A stretch of DNA of 64,000 nt, taken from the NCBI GenBank assembly GCA_016196035.1, contig JACPYM010000065.1, forward strand, positions 1-64,000. Reading direction: 5' to 3'. Source of the DNA: Acidobacteriota bacterium. Its GTDB lineage: Bacteria; Acidobacteriota; Blastocatellia; RBC074. The position numbers were made by a program, and so were the translations under genes. Each line of letters opens with the position of its first letter. Position 1 is the first letter of the stretch. The notes under the pieces are model-generated. The model was not told the DNA's origin. It saw nothing but the letters and a program-made list of their open reading frames with translations, and did not search any database. Below, one piece after another: positions 28,613-37,736 of this stretch.

Positions 28613-29251
28613 ATGGCGACACCGCAATCCAAATTGAGCCTGTACAGCGTGGAAGATTACTTGGCTATCGAACGCTCGACTGACGAGCGGCACGAATTCC
28701 TGGACGGCCAGATTCTGGCAATGGCGGGCGAGAGTCCGGCGCATAGCACGATCTGCACCAATCTGATTGCTGAATTGGTTACGCAACTCAAGCGCACACC
28801 TTGTCTGGTGTGGACGAAAGATTGCAAAGTGCGCAGCGGCCCGGAACCCACGCGACGCCGCAGTACCAAAGGGCTTTTCTCCTATCCCGACTTGGTCGTT
28901 GTTTGCGGCGCGCCGGAATTTCACGACGAGCATCAGGATGTGCTGGTCAACCCCAAAGTCATCATCGAAGTCCTCTCTGCCAGCACTGAAGCCTTTGATT
29001 CCAATGAGAAGCTACGGCGTTATCAATTGTGGAATCCCATGCTGAACTATTACTTCTTGGTCGCGCAGCTTGACCCGGTCATCTATCACTACGTGCGCCA
29101 AGCGGACGGCGGCTGGTCGTATTACACCTATCAGGGTTTGACTGAGCGCGTCGAAATCAACTCCATTGGTTGCGCATTGGCATTACGGGATGTGTACGAC
29201 CGTATCATTTTTTCCGAGGAAGAAGACGCCGTCGTGCCTGACCAAGCTTGA
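28613..29251 (+). CDS. Uma2-family putative endonuclease (DUF820)
   Basis: 212 residues. Hallmarks are [22 protein letters not shown], then [10 protein letters not shown] and [19 protein letters not shown], which carry the PD-(D/E)xK nuclease residues (Asp of PDLVVV, Glu of IIEV). GAGGAG precedes the ATG. Uma2 proteins are widespread in cyanobacteria and Acidobacteriota and their biological role is unknown. Its 12-nt distance to the DUF1501 gene may be chance, since this begins an accessory patch with a transposon and a decayed toxin-antitoxin pair. Confidence 0.85.
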   Translation: MATPQSKLSLYSVEDYLAIERSTDERHEFLDGQILAMAGESPAHSTICTNLIAELVTQLKRTPCLVWTKDCKVRSGPEPTRRRSTKGLFSYPDLVVVCGAPEFHDEHQDVLVNPKVIIEVLSASTEAFDSNEKLRRYQLWNPMLNYYFLVAQLDPVIYHYVRQADGGWSYYTYQGLTERVEINSIGCALALRDVYDRIIFSEEEDAVVPDQA

Positions 29252-29266
29252 GCAAGGAATTGAACT

Positions 29267-30085
29267 ATGAACACGAATAATCCTGAGATGGACGCTTTGA
29301 AAACACGCCTCAAAGCGATGTGGATGGCGGGCGATTTCGGGCAGGTCGCCAAGCATATTGCAACGGGGGCGGAAGAGTTTATTGCCCGCCTGGCGCTCAA
29401 GCCGGGTGTGCGCGTGTTGGATGTCGCTTGCGGCAGCGGCAATCTGGCGCTCCCGGCGGCACGGGCGGGCGCTATCGTTACTGGTGTAGACATCGCTCCG
29501 AATTTGATCGAACAGGCACGGGCGCGCGCCGCCGCCGAAAACCTACCCATTCAGTTTGACGAAGGCGATGCTGAGAATCTGCCCTACGGTGACGCCGCGT
29601 TTGATGAAGTCGTAACGATGTTCGGCGCAATGTTCGCGCCCCGCCCTGAACTGGCGGCGGCGGAACTGGTGCGTGTCTGCCGACCCGGTGGGCGCATTGC
29701 GATGGCGAACTGGACGCCGACCGGATTCGTCGGCCAGATGTTCGCTCTTGGCAGCAAACACGTGCCCCCGCCGCCCAATCTCCCGCCGCCGGTCAAATGG
29801 GGCGAAGAGGAAACCGTGCGCGAACGGCTGCGCGAGGGCATTGCCGATTTACAACTGACGCGGCGACTGTGCCACTTCAACTATCCCTTCCCGCCCGCCG
29901 AAGTCGTCGAGTTCTTCCGCACCTATTTCGGCCCCACCCAGCGCGCCTTTGCCGCGCTCGACACCGAGGGACAGGCTGCTTTGCGCCGCGACCTTGAGCA
30001 GTTGTGGACAGAGCATAATCAGGCTACCGACAACACAACGCAGGTGGATGGCGAGTATCTCGAAGCTATCGCCATCAGAAGCTAG
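29267..30085 (+). CDS. class I SAM-dependent methyltransferase (UbiE/methyltransferase-11 type)
   Basis: 272 residues. Motif I is [19 protein letters not shown] near residue 47, followed by [15 protein letters not shown] and [23 protein letters not shown]. Cytosolic; substrate unknown. AAGGA lies upstream of the ATG. Its stop codon TAG (30083-30085) is formed by the TA target duplication of the downstream IS630 element plus the first base of that element. The uninterrupted gene would have ended in TAA at the same residue, so the protein appears unaffected. Confidence 0.88.
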   Translation: MNTNNPEMDALKTRLKAMWMAGDFGQVAKHIATGAEEFIARLALKPGVRVLDVACGSGNLALPAARAGAIVTGVDIAPNLIEQARARAAAENLPIQFDEGDAENLPYGDAAFDEVVTMFGAMFAPRPELAAAELVRVCRPGGRIAMANWTPTGFVGQMFALGSKHVPPPPNLPPPVKWGEEETVRERLREGIADLQLTRRLCHFNYPFPPAEVVEFFRTYFGPTQRAFAALDTEGQAALRRDLEQLWTEHNQATDNTTQVDGEYLEAIAIRS

Positions 30086-31238
30086 GTGGTCTGCAAAAAG
30101 TTCTTTGACAAGTCTTCAACAAGTCAACCAGAAGTTCCCAGAAAGAACGCCAGCTTTAACTAACCGTTCCTGCCGACTCAAGGCATAAAGATAACGACAC
30201 GCGCTATCGGCAGAAGCCTCGATAGGCTGTGTTTGACGGTTTGCTAAGGCGCGCCCTTTGACGGAACGAAACAAATGATCAGCGGCATTCAATTCCGGGC
30301 AAGCTCGTGGCAACAACCGGACTTCAAGGTTTAGCGCTGCCGCTGTCTCCAAACTGTCTTCGGCGGTATGCGGTGAGCCACGATCTTCAAAGAGGATGAG
30401 GTGCCAGCCACGCCAGTGGCGGCGAATCATCTCCAAGAAATATTGAGGGGTGAGCGCGTCCCAGACTTCCGTGATGAAAAGTAAGAGTTCCCCGGTCTGC
30501 ATATTGAGTGCTGCGTGCAAGCTGCGTTTGCTCCGGTTGCCGGTAATGGGCACGCTGACTTGCGCACCACGCCGTCCATAGCAGTAATAAAGTGGCGGCG
30601 TTTCCGTGACGATGATTTCATCCAACATCAAGACGAGGGGACGAGTGCGTGCCCAGAGGCCACGTTTTAAGCCCCTTTTGCCTGACGCCAAGCCGGATCG
30701 CGCAATAGTAACGTGTGCCGTGGACGTTTCCAGCGTAGTCCCAACCGCGCCAGCGCGTAACCGACACGACGTAGGCCGACTTCTTCGTCGTGTACTTGTG
30801 CGAGGTAAAGGCTTAACAAATCGGCTGTCCAGACCGTCGAGTTGTAGTCGTAATCGCGTGGATCGCTATCAATCACCGCATCAATCACCGGATCAATGAT
30901 GCCTTGCGCGGTGACGGGGCGCCCACTGCGCGGGGCATCAGCCAGATGCACCACCAACTTGGCGGGAGGTTCTGCGGCAAACCGATTGACCCAGTTGTAA
31001 ATGGTTTGGCGCGACACGTGCAGCACTGCTGCGACCTCGGTGACGCGCTCCTCTTCATCCAAAAGGAGTAGAGCTTACGCACGTTTGATTTGCTCTCCAC
31101 TCGCATGCGATTTGAGAAATTGTTCGAGCGCGCTGCGCTCTCGGTAGCTTAATGTGATGATGTCGCTCATAACGGGTCCTCTTGTATGAGAGACAGTCTA
31201 CGCGAAATTATTTGTCAAAGAACTTTTTGCAGACTACT
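30085..31238 (-). mobile_element. IS630-family insertion sequence, 1154 bp
   Basis: Both ends share 25 of 27 terminal bases as inverted repeats, including a perfect 23-bp core (30089-30111 and 31212-31234, GTCTGCAAAAAGTTCTTTGA...). The dinucleotide TA flanks both sides (30083-30084 and 31239-31240), as expected for the TA target duplication of IS630/Tc1/mariner elements. It contains one transposase gene on the minus strand, interrupted by a stop and a frame change. Confidence 0.93.
30116..31170 (-). pseudogene. IS630-family transposase, split by a nonsense codon and a frame change
   Basis: Reading from the ATG at 31170 gives MSDIITLSYRERSALEQFLK. The frame meets an in-frame TAA at 31075-31077 (codon 32) and then continues as a helix-turn-helix region (EERVTEVAAVLHVSRQTIYN), ending at 30667. 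The catalytic half continues in the -1 frame from about 30676 to 30116, with the DDE-type residues visible in LMLDEI, FEDRGSPHTA and PELNAADH. The full protein would be about 350 residues, normal for IS630. The frame change near the AAAAGGGG run could be programmed -1 frameshifting; the TAA looks like a C-to-T mutation of a Gln codon. This copy is probably inactive unless it is suppressed or complemented. Confidence 0.85.
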
Positions 31239-31327
31239 TAATCTTATCCGCAGAGCTGCACGTGAGCACTTGGCCCTAACGAAATCAAGCCAGTCGGAGA
31301 TGGCTTCGCGTGAGAGGGAGCAGAAGA

Positions 31328-31579
31328 TCAAGATTCAGGCAATTTGTCGAATGGTTTCGGTTCGACGTCCGGCACTTCAGCCAATACCGCTTCATATTGT
31401 GCCCGGGTGGCACGGCTGGCGCGTTCAGCCAGATAGGATTCAGTCGTCAACGCGGCAATCTTTTCGGCGACGGCTGTGGCGACGAACTGGTCAACCGAAA
31501 TCCCTTCGCGTTGGGCCAACTCATGCAGGTTTTTATGCAGCGATTTAGGAAATTGGACACTCAAGGTATTCACATTCAT
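31328..31579 (-). CDS. antitoxin-like protein (HicB/RHH type)
   Basis: 83 residues. The N-terminal pattern NTLSVQFPKSLHKNLHELAQREGISVDQFVATAVAEKIAAL has the short strand and two helices of ribbon-helix-helix/HicB-type DNA-binding antitoxins. The C-terminal part is acidic and Pro-rich and could bind a toxin. Its ATG overlaps the stop of the upstream PIN-domain frame (ATGA), so the two were one operon with the toxin first. It would normally repress its own operon. Confidence 0.75.
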   Translation of the reverse strand: MNVNTLSVQFPKSLHKNLHELAQREGISVDQFVATAVAEKIAALTTESYLAERASRATRAQYEAVLAEVPDVEPKPFDKLPES

Positions 31580-32018
31580 AGCAATGCTCCGATGCTGCGC
31601 AAAAAATCGGCAGGCGTGACAGCCTGCAAACCAGACTTTTCAATCCCGGCAAAGTCGCGCTGGTTGTAAGTGACGGTGCTATCACAGCCAGCTTTCACGG
31701 CAAGTTCCAAAACCATATTGTCATCCTGGTTGCGCAGAAAGGGACGCCAAAGAAAGTAGATCTCGTGATGTGTGGCGACCTGGCAATGGTAGTCAATGAT
31801 GTTCTTGACAGCAGCCTGGCTGACCAGTAGTGCGGCAACTCGCGGAGTAAAATTTCTTCGTACTCCAACACCAGCGGGACTGAAAGGTGAATGTCGAATC
31901 GCCCAGTGCCAACGAGAGACAAAAGGCGAAAGGCCGTGCCCCGGTTTGAACGTAACCCAGCGACGAGGATGTTGGTATCAAGCACAATTTGTGGCGTGAA
32001 CATCTGGCCAGTTGTCAT
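31576..32018 (-). pseudogene. PIN-domain toxin gene with a frameshift
   Basis: The first part reads MTTGQMFTPQIVLDTNILVAGLRS ... VLEYEEILLREL, with the first catalytic Asp of the PIN fold. After about 31826 homology continues in another frame: QAAVKNIIDYHCQVATHHEI, FLWRPFLRNQDDNMVLELAV, TYNQRDFAGIEKSGLQAVTP. It ends at the TGA overlapping the antitoxin ATG. The change fits a one-base deletion near 31825-31832. As read, the first frame runs on to 31695 and lacks the C-terminal acidic residues, so the toxin should be inactive unless this is an assembly error. The full protein would be about 147 residues, the normal size. Confidence 0.85.
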
Positions 32019-32166
32019 AATCGGCTTCGGGTTCAGCAAAGCTCAAGGCGTGGTTGATTACGCCGAAGTCGTAGCGATGCGCCATTTCAATAGAGTTGTT
32101 GCGACCTTTGGAAACAACAACTCAGCAAATTGGCGACGGGGACACTGAAACCCAGTGGGCGACCGT

Positions 32167-32285
32167 CATTCTCCATTCTATATTCTCCATTCTCCATTCT
32201 CTTGCAGAGGCCGTCTTGATTGAGGTTTACCACTGCCCAGACTGCCCAGAAATGGCGAATGGCGAATGGCGAATGGCGAATGGCG
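32167..32285. repeat. two opposed heptanucleotide tracts
   Basis: Five CATTCTC-type units (32167-32201) and five AATGGCG units (32251-32285) face each other; the motifs pair partly (GAATGG against CCATTC). A 9-nt unit CTGCCCAGA occurs twice between them (32233-32250). The gap of about 365 nt between the toxin pseudogene and the amidohydrolase holds no other visible feature. Confidence 0.88.
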
Positions 32286-32384
32286 GTTAAGCAGTTGGTA
32301 GTGAACGCCAAAACGCAAATTCCCCACTGTTTTCCACTGCAACATGTCTAATAGTAAATTGATGGCTGTCTCTGTAGATGCTCC

Positions 32385-33671
32385 CTACTTTCGATAAACT
32401 GTGCCGCCCTTCATCACAAACTTCACGCGCTCCAACTCCGTCACATCTTTCAACGGATCACCGTCTACGGCGATGATGTCGGCAAAGGCGCCGGCGGCGA
32501 TCACACCGACTTTGTTGTTCCAGCCGAGCAAGTCCGTCGCGCTAGTTGTGGCGGATTGCAGCGCCTGCACGGGCGTCAAACCCCACTTGACCATGTGGGC
32601 GAATTGCTTGCCGTTCCAGCCGTGCGGGTAAACGCCAGAGTCGGTGCCGTATGCGATTTTGACGCCTGCCAGCGCGGCTTTCTGGAAATTCTCGCGTTGC
32701 AGGCGGCCCACCATTCTTTCTTTTTCGATGATCTTTTCGGGGTAGCCCATCTTGGCGTATTCGGCCAGGATGTAATCGTCGTTGTAAATGTCGGCGACCA
32801 AATACGTCCCGCGCTCTTTCATCATCCGGATGCCTTCTTCGTCAATGAAGCTGCCGTGTTCGATGGAGGCGACACCGGCGCGGGTGGCGCGTTTGATGCC
32901 TTCGGCACCGTGGGCGTGGGCGGCGACTTTGCGGCCCCACATTTTGGCCTCTTCGACGACGGCGTTCATTTCTTCCTGCGAGTATTGCGGCGCGCCGACC
33001 GCTTCTTCTTCAGACAGGACGCCGGCCGTCGCCAGCATCTTGATGACATCGGCGCCGTATTTGATGTTGGTGCGAATCTGTTTGCGCAATTCATCAACGC
33101 CGTCTACGACGCGGTCGAGGCCGTTGAATTTCAGATAAGGCGAGAAGCCATTCAGGTCGCCGTGTCCGCCGGTTGAACTCAGCGCCAGTGTCGCCACTTG
33201 CATGCGCGGCCCCGGCACCTTGCCCGCGTTGATGGCGTTGCGCAGCGCCACGTCAATGTATTCGCTCGCGCCCACGTCACGAATCGTAGTGAAACCGGCT
33301 TCGAGCGTGCGTTTGGCGTAAATGTGCGCGGTGATGGCGACATCAATCGGGCTTTTGCGGAAGAGGTCTTCATAAAAGTTTTCCGGCTGCCCCGTCACGT
33401 GCGTGTGACAATCAATCAGGCCCGGCAGCACAAACTTGTCTTTCAGATCAATGACCTCCGCTCCGGCAGGCACTGTGACGTTTGGCCCCACGGCAGTGAC
33501 CTTGTCGTCTTCGATCAAAATGAACGCGTTGTTGATGACGCCGCCGGTTTTGGAATCGAAGAGCCGTCCCGCCTTGATGGCGATGCGTTTGGGCGAAGGC
33601 TTTTGTTCTTGTGCGCTGACGCCGAACAACGAAAGCGCGGTGAGCGCGAGAGCAAAGAGGGTCTTTTTCAT
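32385..33671 (-). CDS. secreted amidohydrolase (imidazolonepropionase/Xaa-Pro dipeptidase-like)
   Basis: 428 residues with a signal peptide (1-20). The metal site begins with DCHTHV near residue 90, after VLPGLI. It continues through VAAHAHGAEGIKRATRAGVASIEHGSF, which holds two more His ligands, and AYGTDSGVYPHG with the catalytic Asp. A C-terminal beta segment ends in VKFVMKGGTVYRK. This is the periplasmic amidohydrolase group frequent in Acidobacteriota, which hydrolyses dipeptides or related cyclic amides; the exact substrate is unknown. Confidence 0.88.
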   Translation of the reverse strand: MKKTLFALALTALSLFGVSAQEQKPSPKRIAIKAGRLFDSKTGGVINNAFILIEDDKVTAVGPNVTVPAGAEVIDLKDKFVLPGLIDCHTHVTGQPENFYEDLFRKSPIDVAITAHIYAKRTLEAGFTTIRDVGASEYIDVALRNAINAGKVPGPRMQVATLALSSTGGHGDLNGFSPYLKFNGLDRVVDGVDELRKQIRTNIKYGADVIKMLATAGVLSEEEAVGAPQYSQEEMNAVVEEAKMWGRKVAAHAHGAEGIKRATRAGVASIEHGSFIDEEGIRMMKERGTYLVADIYNDDYILAEYAKMGYPEKIIEKERMVGRLQRENFQKAALAGVKIAYGTDSGVYPHGWNGKQFAHMVKWGLTPVQALQSATTSATDLLGWNNKVGVIAAGAFADIIAVDGDPLKDVTELERVKFVMKGGTVYRK

Positions 33672-33707
33672 AGTGGTGGTAGAAAGCAGACTGTTTTTTG
33701 AGAATAT

Positions 33708-33791
33708 GGAGCAAACGGAAATAACGGCACAGGCGGAACGTCGCTGAACTCTTTCAGCCTTTCCGTTTGTCCCATTATTTCCGTTTGTTCC
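33708..33791. repeat. inverted repeat with about 9-nt periodicity
   Basis: Arms 33708-33738 and 33761-33791 match at 26 of 31 positions as reverse complements. Each arm is made of 9-nt units such as GGAGCAAAC and GGAAATAAC. It lies between two minus-strand genes. Confidence 0.75.
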
Positions 33792-33818
33792 GTATGCTCT
33801 TTCCTTGCTGGTAGTGCG

Positions 33819-34697
33819 TTAAGCCGATGGTTTCAGGCTATTCAAAAGTCCTCGCACATAGCCGGCGGATTCGGCCAAGCCCGCCAGCGGGTCTTTGCTG
33901 TCCTTTTCGTACTCGAACCCGGCCAGTCCTTGATAGTTGATCTTGAGCAACGCCGAGAGGATGGCTTTGGTATTGAGAATGCCGCGCCCTTGTTCAATCG
34001 GCGACGGCTTCGACAACGTCGAGATGTCTTTGAAGTGCAAATCGTAGAGCCGGTCTTTGCATTTGAGGATGGCTTCCGCGGGGTCAACGCCAGCGCGCGC
34101 CGTGTGGCCCACGTCAATGCAGAGGCCGATGCGTTTGTCGAATTGCTCGACGGCTTTCCAAACGTCGTAGGGCGAAGGGAACTGCTTGTTTTCGGGGCCG
34201 TGATTGTGAATGGCGAGTTTGATGTCGAACTCTTTGACCACCTTGTCCAGGTATTTCACCCATTGCGCGACATCGGTCACGTCGGCGCTCGGTGAGCAGA
34301 CCATGACATTGACACCGCAATCGCGGGCGTATTCAAAGGCGCGGCGAATGTCCGCCTCGTCATTCTTCATGCCGACGTTGCCGACGCTCAACGGCGTGAG
34401 TCCCGCGTCGCGAAACATCTGCGCGCGCGCCTTGCGCTCTTCGGGCGTGTGCGTCAGATCAACGTGGTTCTTGACGTTCTTGATCGAAACGTACTGCAAG
34501 CCGGCGCGCTTGACGCCAGCAATGCATTGTTCGATGGGCCAGTCGCGAAAGGTGTAAGTCGCCACGCCGATTTTCAAGCCGCGCCACGGATTGGGATCGG
34601 CAGTCTGCGCAAGTAAGGTTTCCAGCGAGGCGAACGGCAAGGCCGCCGCCGCCAGTGCGCCTGTTTTGAGTAAGTCACGTCGAGAGAGTGTGTTCAT
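33819..34697 (-). CDS. sugar phosphate isomerase/epimerase-like TIM-barrel protein with Tat signal
   Basis: 292 residues. The N-terminus [25 protein letters not shown] is a twin-arginine signal. The body is an AP-endonuclease-2-type TIM barrel, with [45 protein letters not shown] and LYDLHFKDI supplying metal ligands. Such proteins are xylose-isomerase-like and probably act on sugars in the periplasm. A xylulokinase is encoded about 3 kb upstream on the same strand, but no direct operon is visible. Confidence 0.85.
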   Translation of the reverse strand: MNTLSRRDLLKTGALAAAALPFASLETLLAQTADPNPWRGLKIGVATYTFRDWPIEQCIAGVKRAGLQYVSIKNVKNHVDLTHTPEERKARAQMFRDAGLTPLSVGNVGMKNDEADIRRAFEYARDCGVNVMVCSPSADVTDVAQWVKYLDKVVKEFDIKLAIHNHGPENKQFPSPYDVWKAVEQFDKRIGLCIDVGHTARAGVDPAEAILKCKDRLYDLHFKDISTLSKPSPIEQGRGILNTKAILSALLKINYQGLAGFEYEKDSKDPLAGLAESAGYVRGLLNSLKPSA

Positions 34698-34800
34698 CGG
34701 TGCATCTCCAAATGTTTTCATTGGTCAACAAATGTAGCCCGCATCGAGCGAGAATCTTGAGCCGCGATGCGCACTGTGAAAAAGACAATGGCCCTGACCT

Positions 34801-37554
34801 TCAAGGCCGTGACGCGGGTCTGGGTTTTTCAGCCGCCTCCGCCGCAGCGCGCGGCGGGTTCCAGAACCCCAGTGTGCCCTTGGTTCTGGCTGCCAACTCG
34901 CCGCTGTAAAGCAGCGCATTAAACAACACGCGAAACGTGCCGAACGGTTGGCCGCGCCATTGCGGGCGAAAGCCCAACAGCAAGACGTGACCGCCACCGT
35001 AGCGCACATCGAGCGCTGCCGCACAGCCCTGCACATACTTTTCACCGAGCAGATAGCCTGACAGCAACGGCGAACCCGCGCTCTGATATTTTGCCAGCAC
35101 TGCCCCAGCGAAGCCTTCGGTCGTGGTGAACACCGGGCTGCTATCGCCAAATACTTTCGCCTGCGCCGGCATCCCCGCCATCACCGGATGCGCGGCATCC
35201 ACATCAACGGCGAGCACCGAACCTGCCATAAAGTAATCGCGCCGCGCCAGACCGCTCACCACATTTTTGACCGGCAGATGCAAGGCCTCGACAGCAAATT
35301 CGCCGCTGTGATTCAGGCAGACCAGCGTGCCGCCCTCGCGCACAAAGGCGTCGAGCGCGCGCACGCCCGCTTCGCCCAAACCACCGGCGTATTGCGGCGG
35401 CACCGTGCCTTCGGCAAAGCCTTCCAGCAAGGTGCGCGGGCGTTCATCGGCCAGCAGGATCACGTCAAAGCGTTCGCCCAACGGCCCCGCGAGCAAGCTG
35501 GGATTGGTCAATTCCGTAAACTTGAATTTGTACTGCTCCAACAGCCAGCGGCTCCAACCTTCATCCATGCTCGGCGGCCAGGGGTGATAAACGCCGATGC
35601 GCGGCGCGTTGACGGGCGTGCCGGTCGCTGCCATCGCCTGCGCGCGCAACGCCAGCGACTCCACCCATTTTGTTTGCGTGGCTTCGGGCACGCCGCTCAC
35701 CACGTAGCGCGCGGGCGCGGTCGGCTTGCCGCGTTCGTCAAGCGTGGCTGGCGTGAATTGCACCGTGCCGCCCGCTTGCCACGCCAGGTTGAGCGCGCGG
35801 AAGCTGTTGTTCTCCGCAGGGTCAAGTGCCAGCGCCGCACCGCTGCCGCTGCGTTTGCCCGGCAGCGGCACGATGCCCGCCGCCACCGCATCCGTGTTGA
35901 AGCCCAGCCCCGGCGCGCTGTCGAAAGGCGCGGCATCCGCTTCGTTATTCGCGCGCGCGTTCCATTCAATGGCTTGCCCCTGCACCGCTTTGAACGCGGC
36001 GCGCGCTTCCGCCGTGAGCGGCGTCATCACCTTGTTCACGCGCACATCCATTTGATACGGCAGCGTCCAGCCCGAAACGTCGTAAGGCTGCTCTGGCGGG
36101 CCTTCGGGGAATTGCCGCAGGTCGGGGTAGCGTTGCACTTCCAGCACCTGCCGCGCGAGTTCGGCGTACTCCTGACTCATAGGGATGACCCAAGTGCCAG
36201 CGGGATAGCTCAGCCCTTCGATCACCAACGGCTTGGTCAACTGCGCGATGCGCACGCCGTTGAAGGCCAGCCGCCGCAACAACTCGACCGGCGCCACCGG
36301 GTCGCGTTGCTCTTGCGGGAGGAGATAGGCAAAGGGCGGCTCCTGCGCGTAGCGGCGCAACGTGTCGCGGCCTGCTTGATAACGATTAAACAGCACGCTC
36401 TCTTTGTACTTGCCCGCGTATTCAATCACGGCCACCGACGCAGTCAGCATGTAATCCACCGCATCGCGCAACCGCCACCAGCCACCTTTCCACGGGCTGG
36501 AATAGAGCGATTCGGGGCGCAGATTGGCGCGGTCGCGCGGGAAATCGCGCGTCGTGTAAAAGTGCGGCGTGGCATAAGCGAACAGCGCCGTCTCCGTCCA
36601 AAAGGCTGCGCGGTTTTGCAGCATCGGCATGTAATCCACATAGCCCGGATACCAGGCGTCGAAGCCCGTGCCCATATGCGTTGCGCCGGGTTGGCCGTGT
36701 TCTTCTAGGGCGTTGGCGATGACCATGCCGATCAGATTCACCGTGCGCGACATCAGCGGATGCACCTGCGAGGCAATCGGCTCGGCAAAGGGCGGCAGCC
36801 AGATGCGCGTCGGGAAGGGCGAGGTTTGATGATGCACGTAAGTGATCTGCGGCTCCCAGTGCCGCCAGACGCGCTCGACCACGCGCGACTCGATCATGTT
36901 CAGCATGTAAGCATCGCGGTTGTTGTCGTGACCGACATACTTCTGATAAAGCTCCGGCACGGGTGCGATCTCGTATGGCGTGCCGACGTTCGCGCGATAC
37001 CACTCGGCCACGATGTTCTGCCCATCGGGATTCAGCGAAGGCCACAGCATGACGATGACGTTGTCGAGCAGCGCGCTGATTTTGGGATCGCTCGCGCCCG
37101 TCGCCAGATCGTGCGCGAGCTGAATGGTGTGCTGCGCGCCCGCGACTTCCGAAGCGTGCAGACCGCCGTCAATGTGCACGAAAGCCTTGCCCTCACGCGC
37201 CAAACGCCGCGCCTCTTCATCGCTCAAGCCTTCGGGATGCGCGAGCCGCTGCGAGATTTCGCGGTAGCGTTCGAGTTTGGCAAGGTTGGCGGGCGTTGAA
37301 ATCAACGCCATAAACCAGGGGCGTCCTTCTGACGTGCGGCCAAGCTCGACCAGCTTTACGTGATCGCTGGCCTGCGCCAACGCGCGGAAATACTTAAGCG
37401 AATCGTCGTAGGTCGCCAGCTTGAAATCTTCGCCGACATGGAAGCCCAGCACGGATTCGGGCGTTGGGATTTTTACCTGTGCTGGTGACACGACTGCACA
37501 GGCGCTCAAAATCAGTATGGCAAGGGTTGTGTTGCGTAGGAGGGTTGTTTTCAT
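34801..37554 (-). CDS. secreted M14-family zinc carboxypeptidase-like protein
   Basis: 917 residues with a signal peptide. The peptidase domain (about 35-380) has HIDGGLHASEVAG with the first zinc His and Glu, an NPDGQNIVAEWY substrate segment and VHHQTSPFPTRIW with a probable third ligand His. The C-terminal 250 residues resemble a class I glutamine-amidotransferase-like fold (VILLADERPRTLLEGF, VREGGTLVCLNHSGEFAVEAL). The architecture is known from Acidobacteriota and Bacteroidota. The start at 37554 (MKTTLLRNTT) begins the signal peptide; the frame upstream only translates the palindrome at 37599-37698. Confidence 0.88.
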   Translation of the reverse strand: MKTTLLRNTTLAILILSACAVVSPAQVKIPTPESVLGFHVGEDFKLATYDDSLKYFRALAQASDHVKLVELGRTSEGRPWFMALISTPANLAKLERYREISQRLAHPEGLSDEEARRLAREGKAFVHIDGGLHASEVAGAQHTIQLAHDLATGASDPKISALLDNVIVMLWPSLNPDGQNIVAEWYRANVGTPYEIAPVPELYQKYVGHDNNRDAYMLNMIESRVVERVWRHWEPQITYVHHQTSPFPTRIWLPPFAEPIASQVHPLMSRTVNLIGMVIANALEEHGQPGATHMGTGFDAWYPGYVDYMPMLQNRAAFWTETALFAYATPHFYTTRDFPRDRANLRPESLYSSPWKGGWWRLRDAVDYMLTASVAVIEYAGKYKESVLFNRYQAGRDTLRRYAQEPPFAYLLPQEQRDPVAPVELLRRLAFNGVRIAQLTKPLVIEGLSYPAGTWVIPMSQEYAELARQVLEVQRYPDLRQFPEGPPEQPYDVSGWTLPYQMDVRVNKVMTPLTAEARAAFKAVQGQAIEWNARANNEADAAPFDSAPGLGFNTDAVAAGIVPLPGKRSGSGAALALDPAENNSFRALNLAWQAGGTVQFTPATLDERGKPTAPARYVVSGVPEATQTKWVESLALRAQAMAATGTPVNAPRIGVYHPWPPSMDEGWSRWLLEQYKFKFTELTNPSLLAGPLGERFDVILLADERPRTLLEGFAEGTVPPQYAGGLGEAGVRALDAFVREGGTLVCLNHSGEFAVEALHLPVKNVVSGLARRDYFMAGSVLAVDVDAAHPVMAGMPAQAKVFGDSSPVFTTTEGFAGAVLAKYQSAGSPLLSGYLLGEKYVQGCAAALDVRYGGGHVLLLGFRPQWRGQPFGTFRVLFNALLYSGELAARTKGTLGFWNPPRAAAEAAEKPRPASRP

Positions 37555-37598
37555 CTTTGCAGTTCGTGACAGTTTTCGATTAACGGGAATATCGCGGA

Positions 37599-37698
37599 GC
37601 GGGACAGTACCGCGCGCGTGTGCAAGCGGCGCCACGAGCTTGCGGCATTGGTTCAATCGCTCAACTCCCGCTTGCACACGCGCGCGGGACTGTCCCGG
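37599..37698. repeat. palindromic repeat, family B copy 2
   Basis: Arms 37599-37628 and 37669-37698 match at 28 of 30 positions, with the same start (GCGGGACAGTACCGC) and nearly the same loop length (40 nt) as copy 1 at 5631-5731. It lies between xylB and the M14 peptidase gene. Confidence 0.88.
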
Positions 37699-37736
37699 CG
37701 CGCCACGCCACCCTGTACATCCAATCGCTTACCGAT

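Noticed and set aside
32167-32285. CRISPR-like array
   Set aside because: The units are 7-9 nt without spacers; no cas genes are in the window.
35188-36708. 506-codon open frame on the plus strand
   Set aside because: It is the antisense of the M14 peptidase gene; its composition (many Arg, His, Gln) is typical of a GC-rich shadow frame and it has no domain features.
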